Numbered from the stretch's first letter, positions 45,600 through 54,299 are shown. The stretch is DNA of 64,000 nt from Desulfofustis limnaeus (GCF_023169885.1 NZ_AP025516.1:2955501-3019500), one strand, 5' to 3'. A program made the numbers and translations. The notes: generated by a model from the sequence alone, not told the origin.

Positions 45600-46769
45600 A
45601 TGGGCGGTAAGCGCTGGACACCCCGGGGAGCGGTGGTGCTGGCGGTTCTGCTCCTGGTCTGTTGCTCTGCCGGATGTCCTCATCGCAGCTGGGCATCCCC
45701 GTACCGTGCCTTTTTCCCGCGCATCGAGACAATCTCCACGGCCGAACTGCACGACCAGTTGTTCACCTCGACTCTGGTGGATGTGCGCAGCCGCTTCGAG
45801 TTCGATGTGGTCCACATCGCCCGGTCAATCAACCTGCCGCTGGAGACGGGGCAGTTCGCCGACCGAATCGGACGATTGGTGCCCGTGCAGGACGACCTCC
45901 AACTGGTGCTGATCGGCAACGATCCGGACTGCTCCCGTGCCTTCGAGGCAGCTGGAATCGCTCGCTCCCAGGGGATCAGCCAGGTCCGTGTCTACGATGC
46001 CGGGGTCTTTTCCTGGCTGCACGCCCACCCGGAACGCACCCGGTTGATGGGGGAGAGCCCGGCCCGACTGGAGATGGTGTTGCCGCTGGCCAGCCATCAG
46101 CGGCGCCGTCTATCCTTCGAACAACTGGCGGCTGAGGCGGAGAAGCCGGAAAGCATCCTCATTGATGTCCGTAATTTCTATCAACGGCACCGTGTTCCTC
46201 GCGATCTCCCGTACCGGGCCATCGAAACCGAGGCTCTGCTGGCTGCCATCGGCGACCGAATCTGGGCCAATCAGCGATTGCTCATCTTTGATGAGGACGG
46301 CAGCCGCAGCCACTGGTTGCATCTCTTTCTACGCGCTGCCGGCTTCTCCGACTTCTTTTTTCTCGAAGGCGGCATGAACGGCGTTCCCTTGGCCCGACAG
46401 ATGCTGATCGCGGAGAACGTTGACGAATCGATCTCAATCAATCAGCAACGGCTGCGTGATTCACTCAACACCCTCTGGGAGCTCGGCCAGACAAGCGAGT
46501 TTCTGACCTACGTGCTGTCCTGCCTGCGCCGGGAAAATATCGCCTTCGTCCAGGCCATCCAGGCGGCGGCGCAATTGGATATCACCATGGAACAGATCCG
46601 GGAGTTGTCACGTAACCTGGCCACCGGCGGGCAGGCGCGCTTTTTTGACGCGGGCGAATACTTCGTCTACCAGGTCGATCCGCTGCTCGCCTGGAAAGGC
46701 GACCAGCGCGGGTTGAACTGGCAGCGGCGAGTCAGCCAATACCATCAACGCTACCTGTCTCTGCCATGA
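45600..46769 (+). CDS. Exported tandem rhodanese-fold protein lacking catalytic cysteines
   Basis: A ~389-residue exported protein. RGAVVLAVLLLVCCSAGC is a signal sequence with a possible lipobox Cys. Two rhodanese-like folds follow: residues ~45-140 (TLVDVRSRFEFDVVHIARSI) and ~175-280 (ILIDVRNFYQRHRVPRDLPY; DFFFLEGGMNG). In the active-site loops the nucleophilic Cys is replaced: the first reads VLIGNDPDCSRAF and the second LLIFDEDGSRSHW. They are therefore likely binding or structural domains, not sulfurtransferases. The ~110-residue C-terminus is unassigned. The stop overlaps the next gene's start (ATGA), placing it in a four-gene cassette with a binding protein and a SpoIIE/STAS module. 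The start could also be 45561 or 45570. Confidence 0.75.
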   Translation: MGGKRWTPRGAVVLAVLLLVCCSAGCPHRSWASPYRAFFPRIETISTAELHDQLFTSTLVDVRSRFEFDVVHIARSINLPLETGQFADRIGRLVPVQDDLQLVLIGNDPDCSRAFEAAGIARSQGISQVRVYDAGVFSWLHAHPERTRLMGESPARLEMVLPLASHQRRRLSFEQLAAEAEKPESILIDVRNFYQRHRVPRDLPYRAIETEALLAAIGDRIWANQRLLIFDEDGSRSHWLHLFLRAAGFSDFFFLEGGMNGVPLARQMLIAENVDESISINQQRLRDSLNTLWELGQTSEFLTYVLSCLRRENIAFVQAIQAAAQLDITMEQIRELSRNLATGGQARFFDAGEYFVYQVDPLLAWKGDQRGLNWQRRVSQYHQRYLSLP

Positions 46770-47734
46770 CCCGAATCCTCCTCATCAGTGCCTTGCTCTG
46801 CTGCTTCCGGCCCTGCCCCGCGGCCGCTGCCGCCGCCGTTCGACTGGCCCTGCACTGGCTGCCGCAGGCTCAGTTCGCCGGCTTCTATATGGCCCAGGAC
46901 AAGGGATTCTACCGCGACGCCGGCATCGACCTGACCGTGTTGCACGGTGGTACCGACAGTGTCCCGGCCGACCGCCTCAGTTCAGGCGAGGCCCATTTCG
47001 CCACGATGTTTCTGACAGCGGCGTTGGAACGACGGGCAGCCGGTATCCCGCTGGTCAACATCTGCCAGCTGAGTCAACGCACGTCACTGATGCTGCTGAC
47101 CAGAAAAGAAGACAACATCGCGTCCGTCGCCGATCTTGCCGGCCGCCGGGTGGCGGTCTGGGCCAACGAGTTCCAGCTGCAGACCTGGGGGTTGTTCCGC
47201 CAGCACGGGATATCCGTGTCTCTGGTGCCCTTCTCCGGCTCCATGGAACTCTTTCTCAAGGGAGCGGTCAGCGCCGCCCTGGCCATGTGGTACAACGAGT
47301 ATCATAGTGTTCTGGCATCGGGGTATCGCGAAGAGGAACTCCACCCGCTGTTCTTCAAAGACACCGACTTCGATTTCCCCGAGGACGGTCTTTACTGTCT
47401 GGCCAAGACCATCGAAGAACACCCGGACACGGTCGACGCCTTCATCGAAGCCACCAAGCAGGGCTGGCACTATGCCTTCACCCACCAGGAGGAGGCCTTG
47501 GCCGTCACCGAACGGCATATGCGTGCGGCCAATCTCCCCTTTTCCGCCGCCCACCAGCGCTGGATGCTGCGGACCATGGCAACCCTGATGCAGCCGGACA
47601 GCGGCTCGGGCACGTTTGGCACCCTGCCGCGGCCGGCCTTCGAGCGGGTGGCCCGGGCCCTGACCGAGGCCGGTTTCACCGATCGCCTGCCCCCTTACGA
47701 GACCTTTGTGCGGAGCGTGGCCGATGCGGATTAA
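46766..47734 (+). CDS. NMT1/THI5-type periplasmic solute-binding protein
   Basis: A 322-residue exported binding protein. A short signal peptide (MTRILLISALLCCFRPCPAA) leads to the family's start LALHWLPQAQFAGFYMAQDK, with GGTDSVPADRLSSGEAHFAT and the LAGRRVAVWANEFQLQTWGL block. Family members bind pyrimidine-like compounds, nitrate, sulfonates or similar ligands for ABC transport. Here there is no ABC permease or ATPase nearby; instead it overlaps the start of a membrane SpoIIE phosphatase. It may therefore present a ligand to that sensor, not to a transporter. Confidence 0.87.
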   Translation: MTRILLISALLCCFRPCPAAAAAAVRLALHWLPQAQFAGFYMAQDKGFYRDAGIDLTVLHGGTDSVPADRLSSGEAHFATMFLTAALERRAAGIPLVNICQLSQRTSLMLLTRKEDNIASVADLAGRRVAVWANEFQLQTWGLFRQHGISVSLVPFSGSMELFLKGAVSAALAMWYNEYHSVLASGYREEELHPLFFKDTDFDFPEDGLYCLAKTIEEHPDTVDAFIEATKQGWHYAFTHQEEALAVTERHMRAANLPFSAAHQRWMLRTMATLMQPDSGSGTFGTLPRPAFERVARALTEAGFTDRLPPYETFVRSVADAD

Positions 47735-50153
47735 CTCGAGCATCACCGCCAAGGCGGTCTCTCTCGTCCTGCTCATATCGCTCTTTGTCCTGGCCGTGGT
47801 GCATCTCTACAACTATCTGGTATCGCGACGCATCATCATCGATCTGGCAGAGGACAACAGCCGCGCCGTGGCCAGCACCATCGTCAACCGGATCGCCGCC
47901 CGGCTCACCCCGGTGGAAACCATCATCCGCAACCTCGCCGTCACCCTGGAAAACCCCGACCTCACCGATCAGGCGATCATCGACCTGACTCGGGCGGTGG
48001 TCTCCCGAAACGAAGAGATCTTCGCCTCGGCCATCGCCTTCGAGCCGTACTCCTTGATCCCCGACCAGCTCTATTTTTCCCCGTACAGCTACCGGGACGG
48101 TGCGACAGTTGTCTCGAAGATGCTGGGTGGCAGCGATTACCGCTATTTCCACCAGAACTGGTATCTGTTGCCGAAGCTGCTCGACCGGCCGGTGTGGACC
48201 GAACCGTACCATGATACCGGCGGCGGCGACATCCTCATGGCCACCTACGCCGTCCCCTTTTATCGGAGTCGACCGGACGGCGGCCGGGATCTGGCCGGCA
48301 TCGTCACCGCCGACATCTCGCTGGCCTGGCTGCAGGATCTGCTCGCCGGATTGAAACTCTACGACAGCGGTTACGCCGTGCTGCTCTCCGACAGTGGTAA
48401 GTTTCTCTACCACCCGAACAGAGCACTGATCCTCAACGAGACCATCTTCTCCCTGGCCGAATCCCGCCTCGACCGGCAGCTTTGGGAGATCGGCCGGGAT
48501 GCCGTCAACGGCGGCACCGGTTTCCTGGAGCGAGAGAGCTACCTGCACAACGCCCCGAGCTTTTTTTACTACCACCCCCTGCCGGTGGGCGACTGGTCGC
48601 TGTGCTTTCTCTTTCCCCGGGCCGAAGTGCTGCGGGAGATCACCAGCCTGACCAGGACGACACTGACCATCAACCTGCTTGGCTTCCTTGTGCTGGCCCT
48701 GGCCATCACCTGGTTGACTCGCCGCTTCACCCGGCCGCTCATCACCCTGTCCCTCTCCGCCCAGGAGATCGCCGGCGGCAATCTGGACGCGGCGATCCCC
48801 ACGACGACCAGCCGCGACGAACTGGGCCGCCTCACCGTCTCCTTCAGCGAGATGCAGCGGTCGCTGCGCCATCACATCGAGCGTCTCACCGAGACCACCG
48901 CGCAAAACGAACGGATCGAATCCGAGCTGCGGATCGCCCGGACCATCCAGATGAGCATTCTCCCCAAACTCTTCCCGCCCTTCCCGGAGCGGAGCGAGTT
49001 CGACATCTACGCCTCGATCCGCCCGGCCCGGGAGATCGGCGGCGACCTCTACGACTTCTTCTTCATCGACCAACACCGTTTCTGCTTTCTCATCGGCGAT
49101 GTCTCCGACAAGGGTGTGCCGGCAGCCTTCTTCATGGCGGTGACCAAGACCCTGCTCAAGGTCGTCGCCGACCAACATGCCGACCCCGGCGCCATCCTCA
49201 CCACCGTGAACAGCGACCTGGCCGAGGGCAACGAATCCTGTATGTTCGTGACGCTGTTCATCGGCATCCTCGACCTACGCAGCGGCCAGCTGGCCACCGG
49301 CAACGCCGGACACAACAGCCCGATCCGCCTGAACGGCAGCGGCGCGACGCTGTTGCCGACACCTCACGAGCCGCTGGCCGGGGCCATGGATGGAATCGAC
49401 TACACCACCACGACCTTCCAGCTCGAAGCAGGCGACACGCTCTTCCTCTACACCGACGGGGTCACCGAAGCCGTCGGCAGCGATGGAAGCTTTTACGGGG
49501 AACAGCGGCTGCTCGACACCGTGACCGAGGCCGGCGGCGGCAACGCTGAACAGATCGTCACGGCGGTCGACGACTCCGTCCGCTCCTTCTGCGCGGGAGC
49601 CGAACAATTCGACGATATCACCATGCTCTGTCTGTGCTTTCATGCCCCATCGCCGCAGCTGCGGACAAACGGGATAACCGCGCTGCCGCCGGAACCGACC
49701 ACCCGTACCCTGACCCTGCGGCTCGGCACCGATCTGCACGCGCTGGAGGAATTGGCCGCCGGGCTGGCGCCGTTGAAGACCGAAAGACTCCTGAGCGATC
49801 GCGACCACTACCAGCTGCGCCTGGTCCTGGACGAACTGATCACCAACACCGTTTCCTACGGGTTCAGCGACGGTTCCGACGGCACCATCACCATCGATAT
49901 CACCGTTCAACCGGAGCGACTGCTGACCGTTGTCTATCGTGACGACGGCTTACCATTCGACCCCCTGGCGGCGGACGTACCGCCGGAGGAACGGGGTACC
50001 GAAGCGGTCAACTTCGGCGGCATCGGCCTGTCGCTGGTGAAGTCGATCATGGACGACATCGCCTATCGCCGTCAGGACGACGCCAACATCATCACCATGA
50101 ATAAAAACCTGGCCGCTGACCGGCCGCCACCCACCGACAAGGAGCAGACATGA
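47724..50153 (+). CDS. Membrane SpoIIE-type PP2C phosphatase fused to an anti-sigma-factor-like HATPase
   Basis: An 809-residue regulator. TM1 (residues ~8-30), a periplasmic double-Cache-like sensor (~35-310; DILMATYAVPFYRSRPDGGR), TM2, HAMP (RPLITLSLSAQEIAGGNLDA), then a PP2C/SpoIIE phosphatase (REIGGDLYDFFFID, IGDVSDKGVPAAFFM, TGNAGHNSP, YTDGVTEA, FDDITML). It ends in a HATPase_c_2/RsbW-like domain (LRLVLDELITNTVSYGFSD, FGGIGLSLVKSIMDDI). Phosphatase and kinase in one chain could set the phosphorylation state of the STAS protein encoded next. The start at 47724 has GGAG upstream and lies inside the 3' end of the binding-protein gene. Confidence 0.9.
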   Translation: MRINSSITAKAVSLVLLISLFVLAVVHLYNYLVSRRIIIDLAEDNSRAVASTIVNRIAARLTPVETIIRNLAVTLENPDLTDQAIIDLTRAVVSRNEEIFASAIAFEPYSLIPDQLYFSPYSYRDGATVVSKMLGGSDYRYFHQNWYLLPKLLDRPVWTEPYHDTGGGDILMATYAVPFYRSRPDGGRDLAGIVTADISLAWLQDLLAGLKLYDSGYAVLLSDSGKFLYHPNRALILNETIFSLAESRLDRQLWEIGRDAVNGGTGFLERESYLHNAPSFFYYHPLPVGDWSLCFLFPRAEVLREITSLTRTTLTINLLGFLVLALAITWLTRRFTRPLITLSLSAQEIAGGNLDAAIPTTTSRDELGRLTVSFSEMQRSLRHHIERLTETTAQNERIESELRIARTIQMSILPKLFPPFPERSEFDIYASIRPAREIGGDLYDFFFIDQHRFCFLIGDVSDKGVPAAFFMAVTKTLLKVVADQHADPGAILTTVNSDLAEGNESCMFVTLFIGILDLRSGQLATGNAGHNSPIRLNGSGATLLPTPHEPLAGAMDGIDYTTTTFQLEAGDTLFLYTDGVTEAVGSDGSFYGEQRLLDTVTEAGGGNAEQIVTAVDDSVRSFCAGAEQFDDITMLCLCFHAPSPQLRTNGITALPPEPTTRTLTLRLGTDLHALEELAAGLAPLKTERLLSDRDHYQLRLVLDELITNTVSYGFSDGSDGTITIDITVQPERLLTVVYRDDGLPFDPLAADVPPEERGTEAVNFGGIGLSLVKSIMDDIAYRRQDDANIITMNKNLAADRPPPTDKEQT

Positions 50154-50476
50154 CCTACACCTGGACCACGGCAGGAGACTGCGACATCCTGGCCGTAAAC
50201 GGCAACCTCGATTCCAACAGCGCTCCCGCCGTGGGACAGCAACTCGACGAATACGGTTCGGGTTCGCCGCGCACGCTGGTGCTTGACTGCAGCGGTCTCG
50301 AATACATCTCCAGCGCCGGTCTGCGGGTGGTGATCAAGGCCAACCAGAAACAGGCCGCGGCCGGCCGCAAGCTGATCCTGTGCGGCTTGCAGGAATACGT
50401 CCGGGAGGTCTTCGACATGGCCGGCCTCGGCAAGCTTCTCGATATCCGACCCAATCGGCAGGCGGCCCTGTCCTGA
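50150..50476 (+). CDS. STAS-domain anti-sigma-factor antagonist
   Basis: A 108-residue single-domain STAS protein (SpoIIAA/RsbV family). The phosphorylatable serine lies in the conserved LEYISSAGLRVVIKAN motif, with TLVLDCSGLEY before it. Dephosphorylation by the upstream SpoIIE-type phosphatase would let it bind the HATPase partner. It overlaps the upstream stop by ATGA. No sigma factor gene is nearby, so the output of this switch is unknown and may not be transcriptional. Confidence 0.93.
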   Translation: MTYTWTTAGDCDILAVNGNLDSNSAPAVGQQLDEYGSGSPRTLVLDCSGLEYISSAGLRVVIKANQKQAAAGRKLILCGLQEYVREVFDMAGLGKLLDIRPNRQAALS

Positions 50477-50501
50477 GGGGCGCGCCGACGGAGAATTTTC
50501 T

Positions 50502-50529
50502 TTGACAAGCGCTGCTTCCCGTTTATGCT
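50502..50529 (+). promoter_or_regulatory. Promoter of the metal ABC operon
   Basis: TTGACA (50502-50507), a 16-base spacer and TATGCT (50524-50529), about 80 bases before the binding-protein start. The leader that follows contains the direct repeat AACCACG-T-AACCACG (50574-50588), a possible operator for a metalloregulator; that is only suggestive. Confidence 0.55.
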
Positions 50530-50609
50530 AAGGGGATAATGGTGGGCGGGACCGCTGACCGTCCGGCCATGCTAACCACGTAACCACGCACCTCGGAGAT
50601 CTCCGGCCC

Positions 50610-51551
50610 ATGCCCCGCATGTCTCTTTGCCGCTCCACCATTCTGCTGCTCTGCATCGGGTCACTTTTGAGCCTGATCGTCCCCGGCCTGTCGCCGGCCG
50701 CAGAAAAGCGGCCCGTGGTGGTCGCCTCCACCACCCAGTTGGCCGACTTTGCCCGGCAGATCGGCGGCGACCAGGTGGACGTCAGGAGCATCCTCGCCCC
50801 CGGCGCCGACCCGCACACCTACCTGCCCACCCCGCGCGACGTGGAGACCGTGCTCAGCGCCGATCTCTGCCTGGAAAACGGCCTGCACCTGGAGGGCAAG
50901 AACTGGATGGGAACGCTCGCCCGCGATGCGGGCAAGCCGCTGCTCACGGCAACCGCCGCCATCACGCCGTTGACCATCGACGGCGGCGGGGAGCCGATTC
51001 CCGACCCGCATGCCTGGTTAAGCGCCCCGAACGCCGCCGCCTACGTCAATACTATCCTGGCCGGGCTGATCGATATCGATCCACAGCGGCGCGCCCTTTA
51101 CGAATCACGAGCCAAGCTCTACCTGCAACAGCTGCGCGTGCTCGACGCCTGGATCCGCTTCCAGGTCGGCCAGATTCCCCCGGACCAGCGAGTCCTGGTC
51201 ACCACCCACGACGCCTTCAATTATTTCTGCCGTGAATATCGCTTCAATCCAGGCAACGATTATCTCTCCATCGCCCCGGTCGGCTGGTCCACCGGCGGCG
51301 AGGTGGGCGCCGGCATCACCCCGGAACGGCGACGGCAGGTGGTGGAGTCGATCCGTCGCTCAGGCACCAAGGCGATCTTCGTGGAGACCACGGTCAACCC
51401 GAAACAGGTCCGGGAGATCGCCACCGAGACCGGCATCGTCATCGGCGGCGAACTCTATTCCGACTCCATGGGGCCGGCCGGCTCGGCCGGTGAGACATAC
51501 ATCGGCATGATGCGGGAAAACGTGCTGATGATTGTCGAGGCCCTCAAGTAG
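50610..51551 (+). CDS. Zinc/manganese ABC transporter substrate-binding protein (ZnuA/TroA family)
   Basis: A 313-residue periplasmic cluster A-I metal-binding protein with a signal peptide (ILLLCIGSLLSLIVPGLSPA). The metal ligands appear in PGADPHTYLPTPRD, PDPHAWLSAPNAA, TTHDAFNYFC and the late GGELYSDSMG acidic residue, a His-His-His-Asp set typical of Mn/Zn/Fe binders. It lacks the His-rich loop of zinc-specific ZnuA. It is the first gene of a tightly packed operon with an accessory membrane protein, ATPase, permease-regulator fusion and ferredoxin. Confidence 0.92.
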   Translation: MPRMSLCRSTILLLCIGSLLSLIVPGLSPAAEKRPVVVASTTQLADFARQIGGDQVDVRSILAPGADPHTYLPTPRDVETVLSADLCLENGLHLEGKNWMGTLARDAGKPLLTATAAITPLTIDGGGEPIPDPHAWLSAPNAAAYVNTILAGLIDIDPQRRALYESRAKLYLQQLRVLDAWIRFQVGQIPPDQRVLVTTHDAFNYFCREYRFNPGNDYLSIAPVGWSTGGEVGAGITPERRRQVVESIRRSGTKAIFVETTVNPKQVREIATETGIVIGGELYSDSMGPAGSAGETYIGMMRENVLMIVEALK

Positions 51552-51558
51552 AGCTGCC

Positions 51559-52056
51559 ATGCGTTTCTCTCTGGTCCTGATCATCTGGCTGGTCTTCGTC
51601 GGCGGGCTGCAGACCTATCTCAACCACCGCCAGGCGGCAGCCCCGGCGGCGCCGTCCAGACAGGAGACCGGTGAGCCGCGCCACAGCCGCCACCTGTCCC
51701 TGGAGCTGACCCCGACGTTTACCGCCGGGGCCGACCTGTTTGCCCTGCACGGCAACACCGGTTTAGAACAGCCGGTGCGCCTGCTGTTCAACGGTGCCGC
51801 TCTCCCGGTGACAGCGGCGGAGCTGACGCGCGGCCGGCCGTTGCAGATCACCGATCTGTCGGCAGAGCAAGGAAGCCGCAACGAACTAGTGGTGATGATC
51901 GATCCCCCGGCCGAGGAACAAAACAACGCATATGGGATACGCGTCCGCGTGTTGAGCGGTGCCGCCATCCTCGTCGACCGGACCCTGTGGGCCGCGGACG
52001 GGGCGCCGGTGGCCGGTATGATCGACGTGGTCACCGATCCGGAGCGTCAGCCATGA
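51559..52056 (+). CDS. Membrane-anchored accessory protein of the metal ABC operon, unknown function
   Basis: A 165-residue protein with an N-terminal membrane anchor (SLVLIIWLVFVGGLQTYL) and a periplasmic, beta-rich domain rich in Ala and Leu. No family is recognised; there is no Cys and only a few His (RHSRHLSLEL). It sits between the binding protein (7 bp gap) and the ATPase (ATGA overlap), so it is translated with the transporter and may help metal delivery to the binding protein. This role is inferred only from position. Confidence 0.65.
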   Translation: MRFSLVLIIWLVFVGGLQTYLNHRQAAAPAAPSRQETGEPRHSRHLSLELTPTFTAGADLFALHGNTGLEQPVRLLFNGAALPVTAAELTRGRPLQITDLSAEQGSRNELVVMIDPPAEEQNNAYGIRVRVLSGAAILVDRTLWAADGAPVAGMIDVVTDPERQP

Positions 52057-52820
52057 GCCCCGGCAAACGCTTCGTCATCGAGGTCGATCACCTCACCGTC
52101 AGCTACCAGGCCCGCCCGGCCCTGCTCGACGTCAGCATCCGCATCGAGGAGCAGCAGCTGGTCGGGGTCATCGGCCCCAACGGCGCCGGCAAATCGACGT
52201 TCATCAAGGCGGTGCTCGGCTTCGTCAAGGCCGACATCGGCACGGTGCGGATCAACGGCCGTGATGCCCGCGCCGCCAAGGGCGAGGTGGCCTACGTGCC
52301 GCAGCGCAGCTCGGTGGACTGGGACTTCCCGATCACCGTCGAGGAGGTGGCGATGATGGGCCGCTACCAGCAGATCCCCTGGTACCGCTCGCCCACCAGC
52401 GACGATCGACGGGCGGCCCGGGAGGCGCTGGCCATGGTACGCATGGAGGAATTCGCCCGGCGCCAGATCGGTGAGCTGTCCGGCGGCCAGCAGCAGCGGG
52501 TCTTCATGGCTCGAGCGCTGGCCCAGGGCAGTGACATCCTGCTGCTCGACGAACCGTTCGCCGGGGTCGACGCGGCCACCGAACGGGCCATCCTCGACGT
52601 GCTGGAACGTGCCAAGCAGGCGGGCAAGACCCTGGTGGTGGTACACCATGACCTGTCCACCGCCGCCGAGTATTTCGACAAGCTAATCCTCATCAAGCAA
52701 CGACTCTACGCTTACGGCCCGCCGCGCGCCGTGTTGCGGGAAGATCTGTTGAGCAAGGTCTACGAAGGACGGCTGCGCATCTTCAGCAGCGTCATCGGTG
52801 AAGGGAACGGCCGGCCATGA
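52053..52820 (+). CDS. Metal ABC transporter ATP-binding protein (ZnuC/MntB type)
   Basis: A 255-residue ABC ATPase. Walker A is GPNGAGKSTFIKAVLG, the Q-loop region VAYVPQRSSVDWDFPITVEE is typical of Mn/Zn transporters, the signature is LSGGQQQRVFMARAL, Walker B is DILLLDEPFAGVD, and the switch His is in VVVHHDLSTA. It energises uptake through the permease encoded next. The ATG at 52053 overlaps the upstream stop, and the permease start overlaps its own stop, both by ATGA. Confidence 0.95.
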   Translation: MSPGKRFVIEVDHLTVSYQARPALLDVSIRIEEQQLVGVIGPNGAGKSTFIKAVLGFVKADIGTVRINGRDARAAKGEVAYVPQRSSVDWDFPITVEEVAMMGRYQQIPWYRSPTSDDRRAAREALAMVRMEEFARRQIGELSGGQQQRVFMARALAQGSDILLLDEPFAGVDAATERAILDVLERAKQAGKTLVVVHHDLSTAAEYFDKLILIKQRLYAYGPPRAVLREDLLSKVYEGRLRIFSSVIGEGNGRP

Positions 52821-54073
52821 TCCACGAACTCTTTCTCGCCCCGCTGGCGGAGACCTATTTCCAGAAAGCCCTGATCGGCGGCTCCATCGTCGCCGTGGTG
52901 GCCGGTGTCGTCGGCTGCCTGGTGATCCTGCGCCGCATGGCCTTTCTCGGCGACGCCCTGTCGCACGCCATGATCGCCGGGGTCGCCGGCGGCTACCTGG
53001 TGATGAAGATGCTCTTCGGCCTCGAGGCCCACGCCCCCGGCATGCTCTTCGGCTCGCTGCTGGCGGCCATCACCACCGTCGCCCTGATCAGTTTCGTCTC
53101 CCGGATATCCCGGGTCAAAGAAGACACCGCCATCGGCATCATGTACACCGGCGTCTTCGCGCTGGGCGTAGTGGCCGTCTCCATCTTCCGCCACTACATC
53201 CACATCGACCTGATGCATTTCATCATGGGCGACGTACTCGGCGTCGCCGACAGCGACCTTTGGGTGAGCGCCGTGGCCGGCGCCGTGGTGCTGAGCGTGC
53301 TCATTCTCTTCTTCCGCCACTTCCAGTTGGCCACCTTCGACCCGGTGATGGCCGCCTCCATCGGCCTGCCGGTACTGCTGCTCGACTACCTGTTCACCAC
53401 CTGCGTCTCGCTGGTGGTGGTGAGCGCCGTCAGCATGGTGGGAGTCATCCTGGTGGTCGGCCTGCTCATCACCCCGGCCGCCACCGCCTACCTGCTCAGC
53501 GACCGGCTCGACCGGATGATGATGCTGGCCGCCCTGTTCGGTGTCACCAGTGTGGTTGGTGGCCTTTATCTCTGCGTCTGGCTCGATTCGGCCGGCGGCG
53601 GCGCCATCATGCTGTTCTGTACCCTGCAGTTTCTGGTGGTGCTGGTCCTGGCCCCCAAATACGGCCTGATCGCCCGCTGGCTGCGTCTGCGCAGCCTGAT
53701 CCCGCAACAGGTGGTGGAGGACATCCTGACCACCATTCTCCGCTACGGCAAACCAACCCCGCTGGCGATCATCCGCACCTACGTGGAGAGTACGCGCGGA
53801 CTGCAGAAAGCGCTGCTGCGCATGGAACGGGATGGCCTGCTGCTTCGCTCCGCCGAAGGCTATCGGCTCAGCGAGGCCGGGGAAAAAGAAGCGGGCAAGG
53901 TACTGCGCGCCCATCGTCTCTGGGAGACCTACCTGGAGGCCATCGGCACCCCGGCCGAGGAGGTCCACGCCACCGCGCACCACCTCGAGCATCTGGGCGG
54001 CGAGGCGGTGGACTATCTCGACGAGAAGCTGGGCAACCCGGAAGTCAGCCCCCATGGCAAAACCATTTCCTGA
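52817..54073 (+). CDS. Metal ABC permease fused to a C-terminal DtxR/MntR-type regulator domain
   Basis: A 418-residue fusion. Residues ~1-290 are an ABC-3 family permease with about eight membrane helices (CLVILRRMAFLGDALSHAMI; VGVILVVGLLITPAATAYLL). After a linker, residues ~305-418 carry a winged-helix segment (ALLRMERDGLLLRSAEGYRL) and the DtxR dimerisation/metal domain (LRAHRLWETYLEAIGTPAEE; HATAHHLEHLGGEAVDYLDE) with the usual His/Glu metal ligands. The fusion resembles chlamydial YtgCR, whose regulator part is released and represses the operon in response to metal. Whether processing occurs here is unknown. No separate DtxR gene is in the window. Confidence 0.9.
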   Translation: MIHELFLAPLAETYFQKALIGGSIVAVVAGVVGCLVILRRMAFLGDALSHAMIAGVAGGYLVMKMLFGLEAHAPGMLFGSLLAAITTVALISFVSRISRVKEDTAIGIMYTGVFALGVVAVSIFRHYIHIDLMHFIMGDVLGVADSDLWVSAVAGAVVLSVLILFFRHFQLATFDPVMAASIGLPVLLLDYLFTTCVSLVVVSAVSMVGVILVVGLLITPAATAYLLSDRLDRMMMLAALFGVTSVVGGLYLCVWLDSAGGGAIMLFCTLQFLVVLVLAPKYGLIARWLRLRSLIPQQVVEDILTTILRYGKPTPLAIIRTYVESTRGLQKALLRMERDGLLLRSAEGYRLSEAGEKEAGKVLRAHRLWETYLEAIGTPAEEVHATAHHLEHLGGEAVDYLDEKLGNPEVSPHGKTIS

Positions 54074-54299
54074 ACCGCACCCCTTTCCCTCTCCCCCGGC
54101 GACGACCTCATCCCGATGGAAGGTGACCACCATACACGAGCGCTGCATCGGCTGCCAGGCCTGCCTGGCGAGGTGCCCGGAAGCGGCGCTGCGCCTCGAC
54201 GGCCAAACCATCAGCCGTGATCATGAGCGCTGCTCCCTCTGCCTCGATTGTGTCGAGATCTGCCCGGTCATGGCTCACGAGGCTCTGGTTCGGGGCTGA
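54054..54299 (+). CDS. Small 2[4Fe-4S] ferredoxin-like protein
   Basis: An ~81-residue protein with two complete cluster motifs, CIGCQACLARCP and CSLCLDCVEICP, separated by 21 residues. The first ~25 residues (MAKPFPEPHPFPSPPATTSS) are Pro-rich and may not be translated; a GTG at 54123 is an alternative start. It overlaps the end of the permease-regulator gene by 20 bp in another frame, so it is co-transcribed with metal uptake. Its role there (redox step or iron sensing) is unknown. Confidence 0.78.
   Translation: MAKPFPEPHPFPSPPATTSSRWKVTTIHERCIGCQACLARCPEAALRLDGQTISRDHERCSLCLDCVEICPVMAHEALVRG

Noticed and set aside
52798-54126. Very long (442-codon) open frame overlapping the permease
   Set aside because: Composition is dominated by Arg, Pro and Gly from the other frame of a GC-rich gene; the permease-DtxR frame has clear homology.
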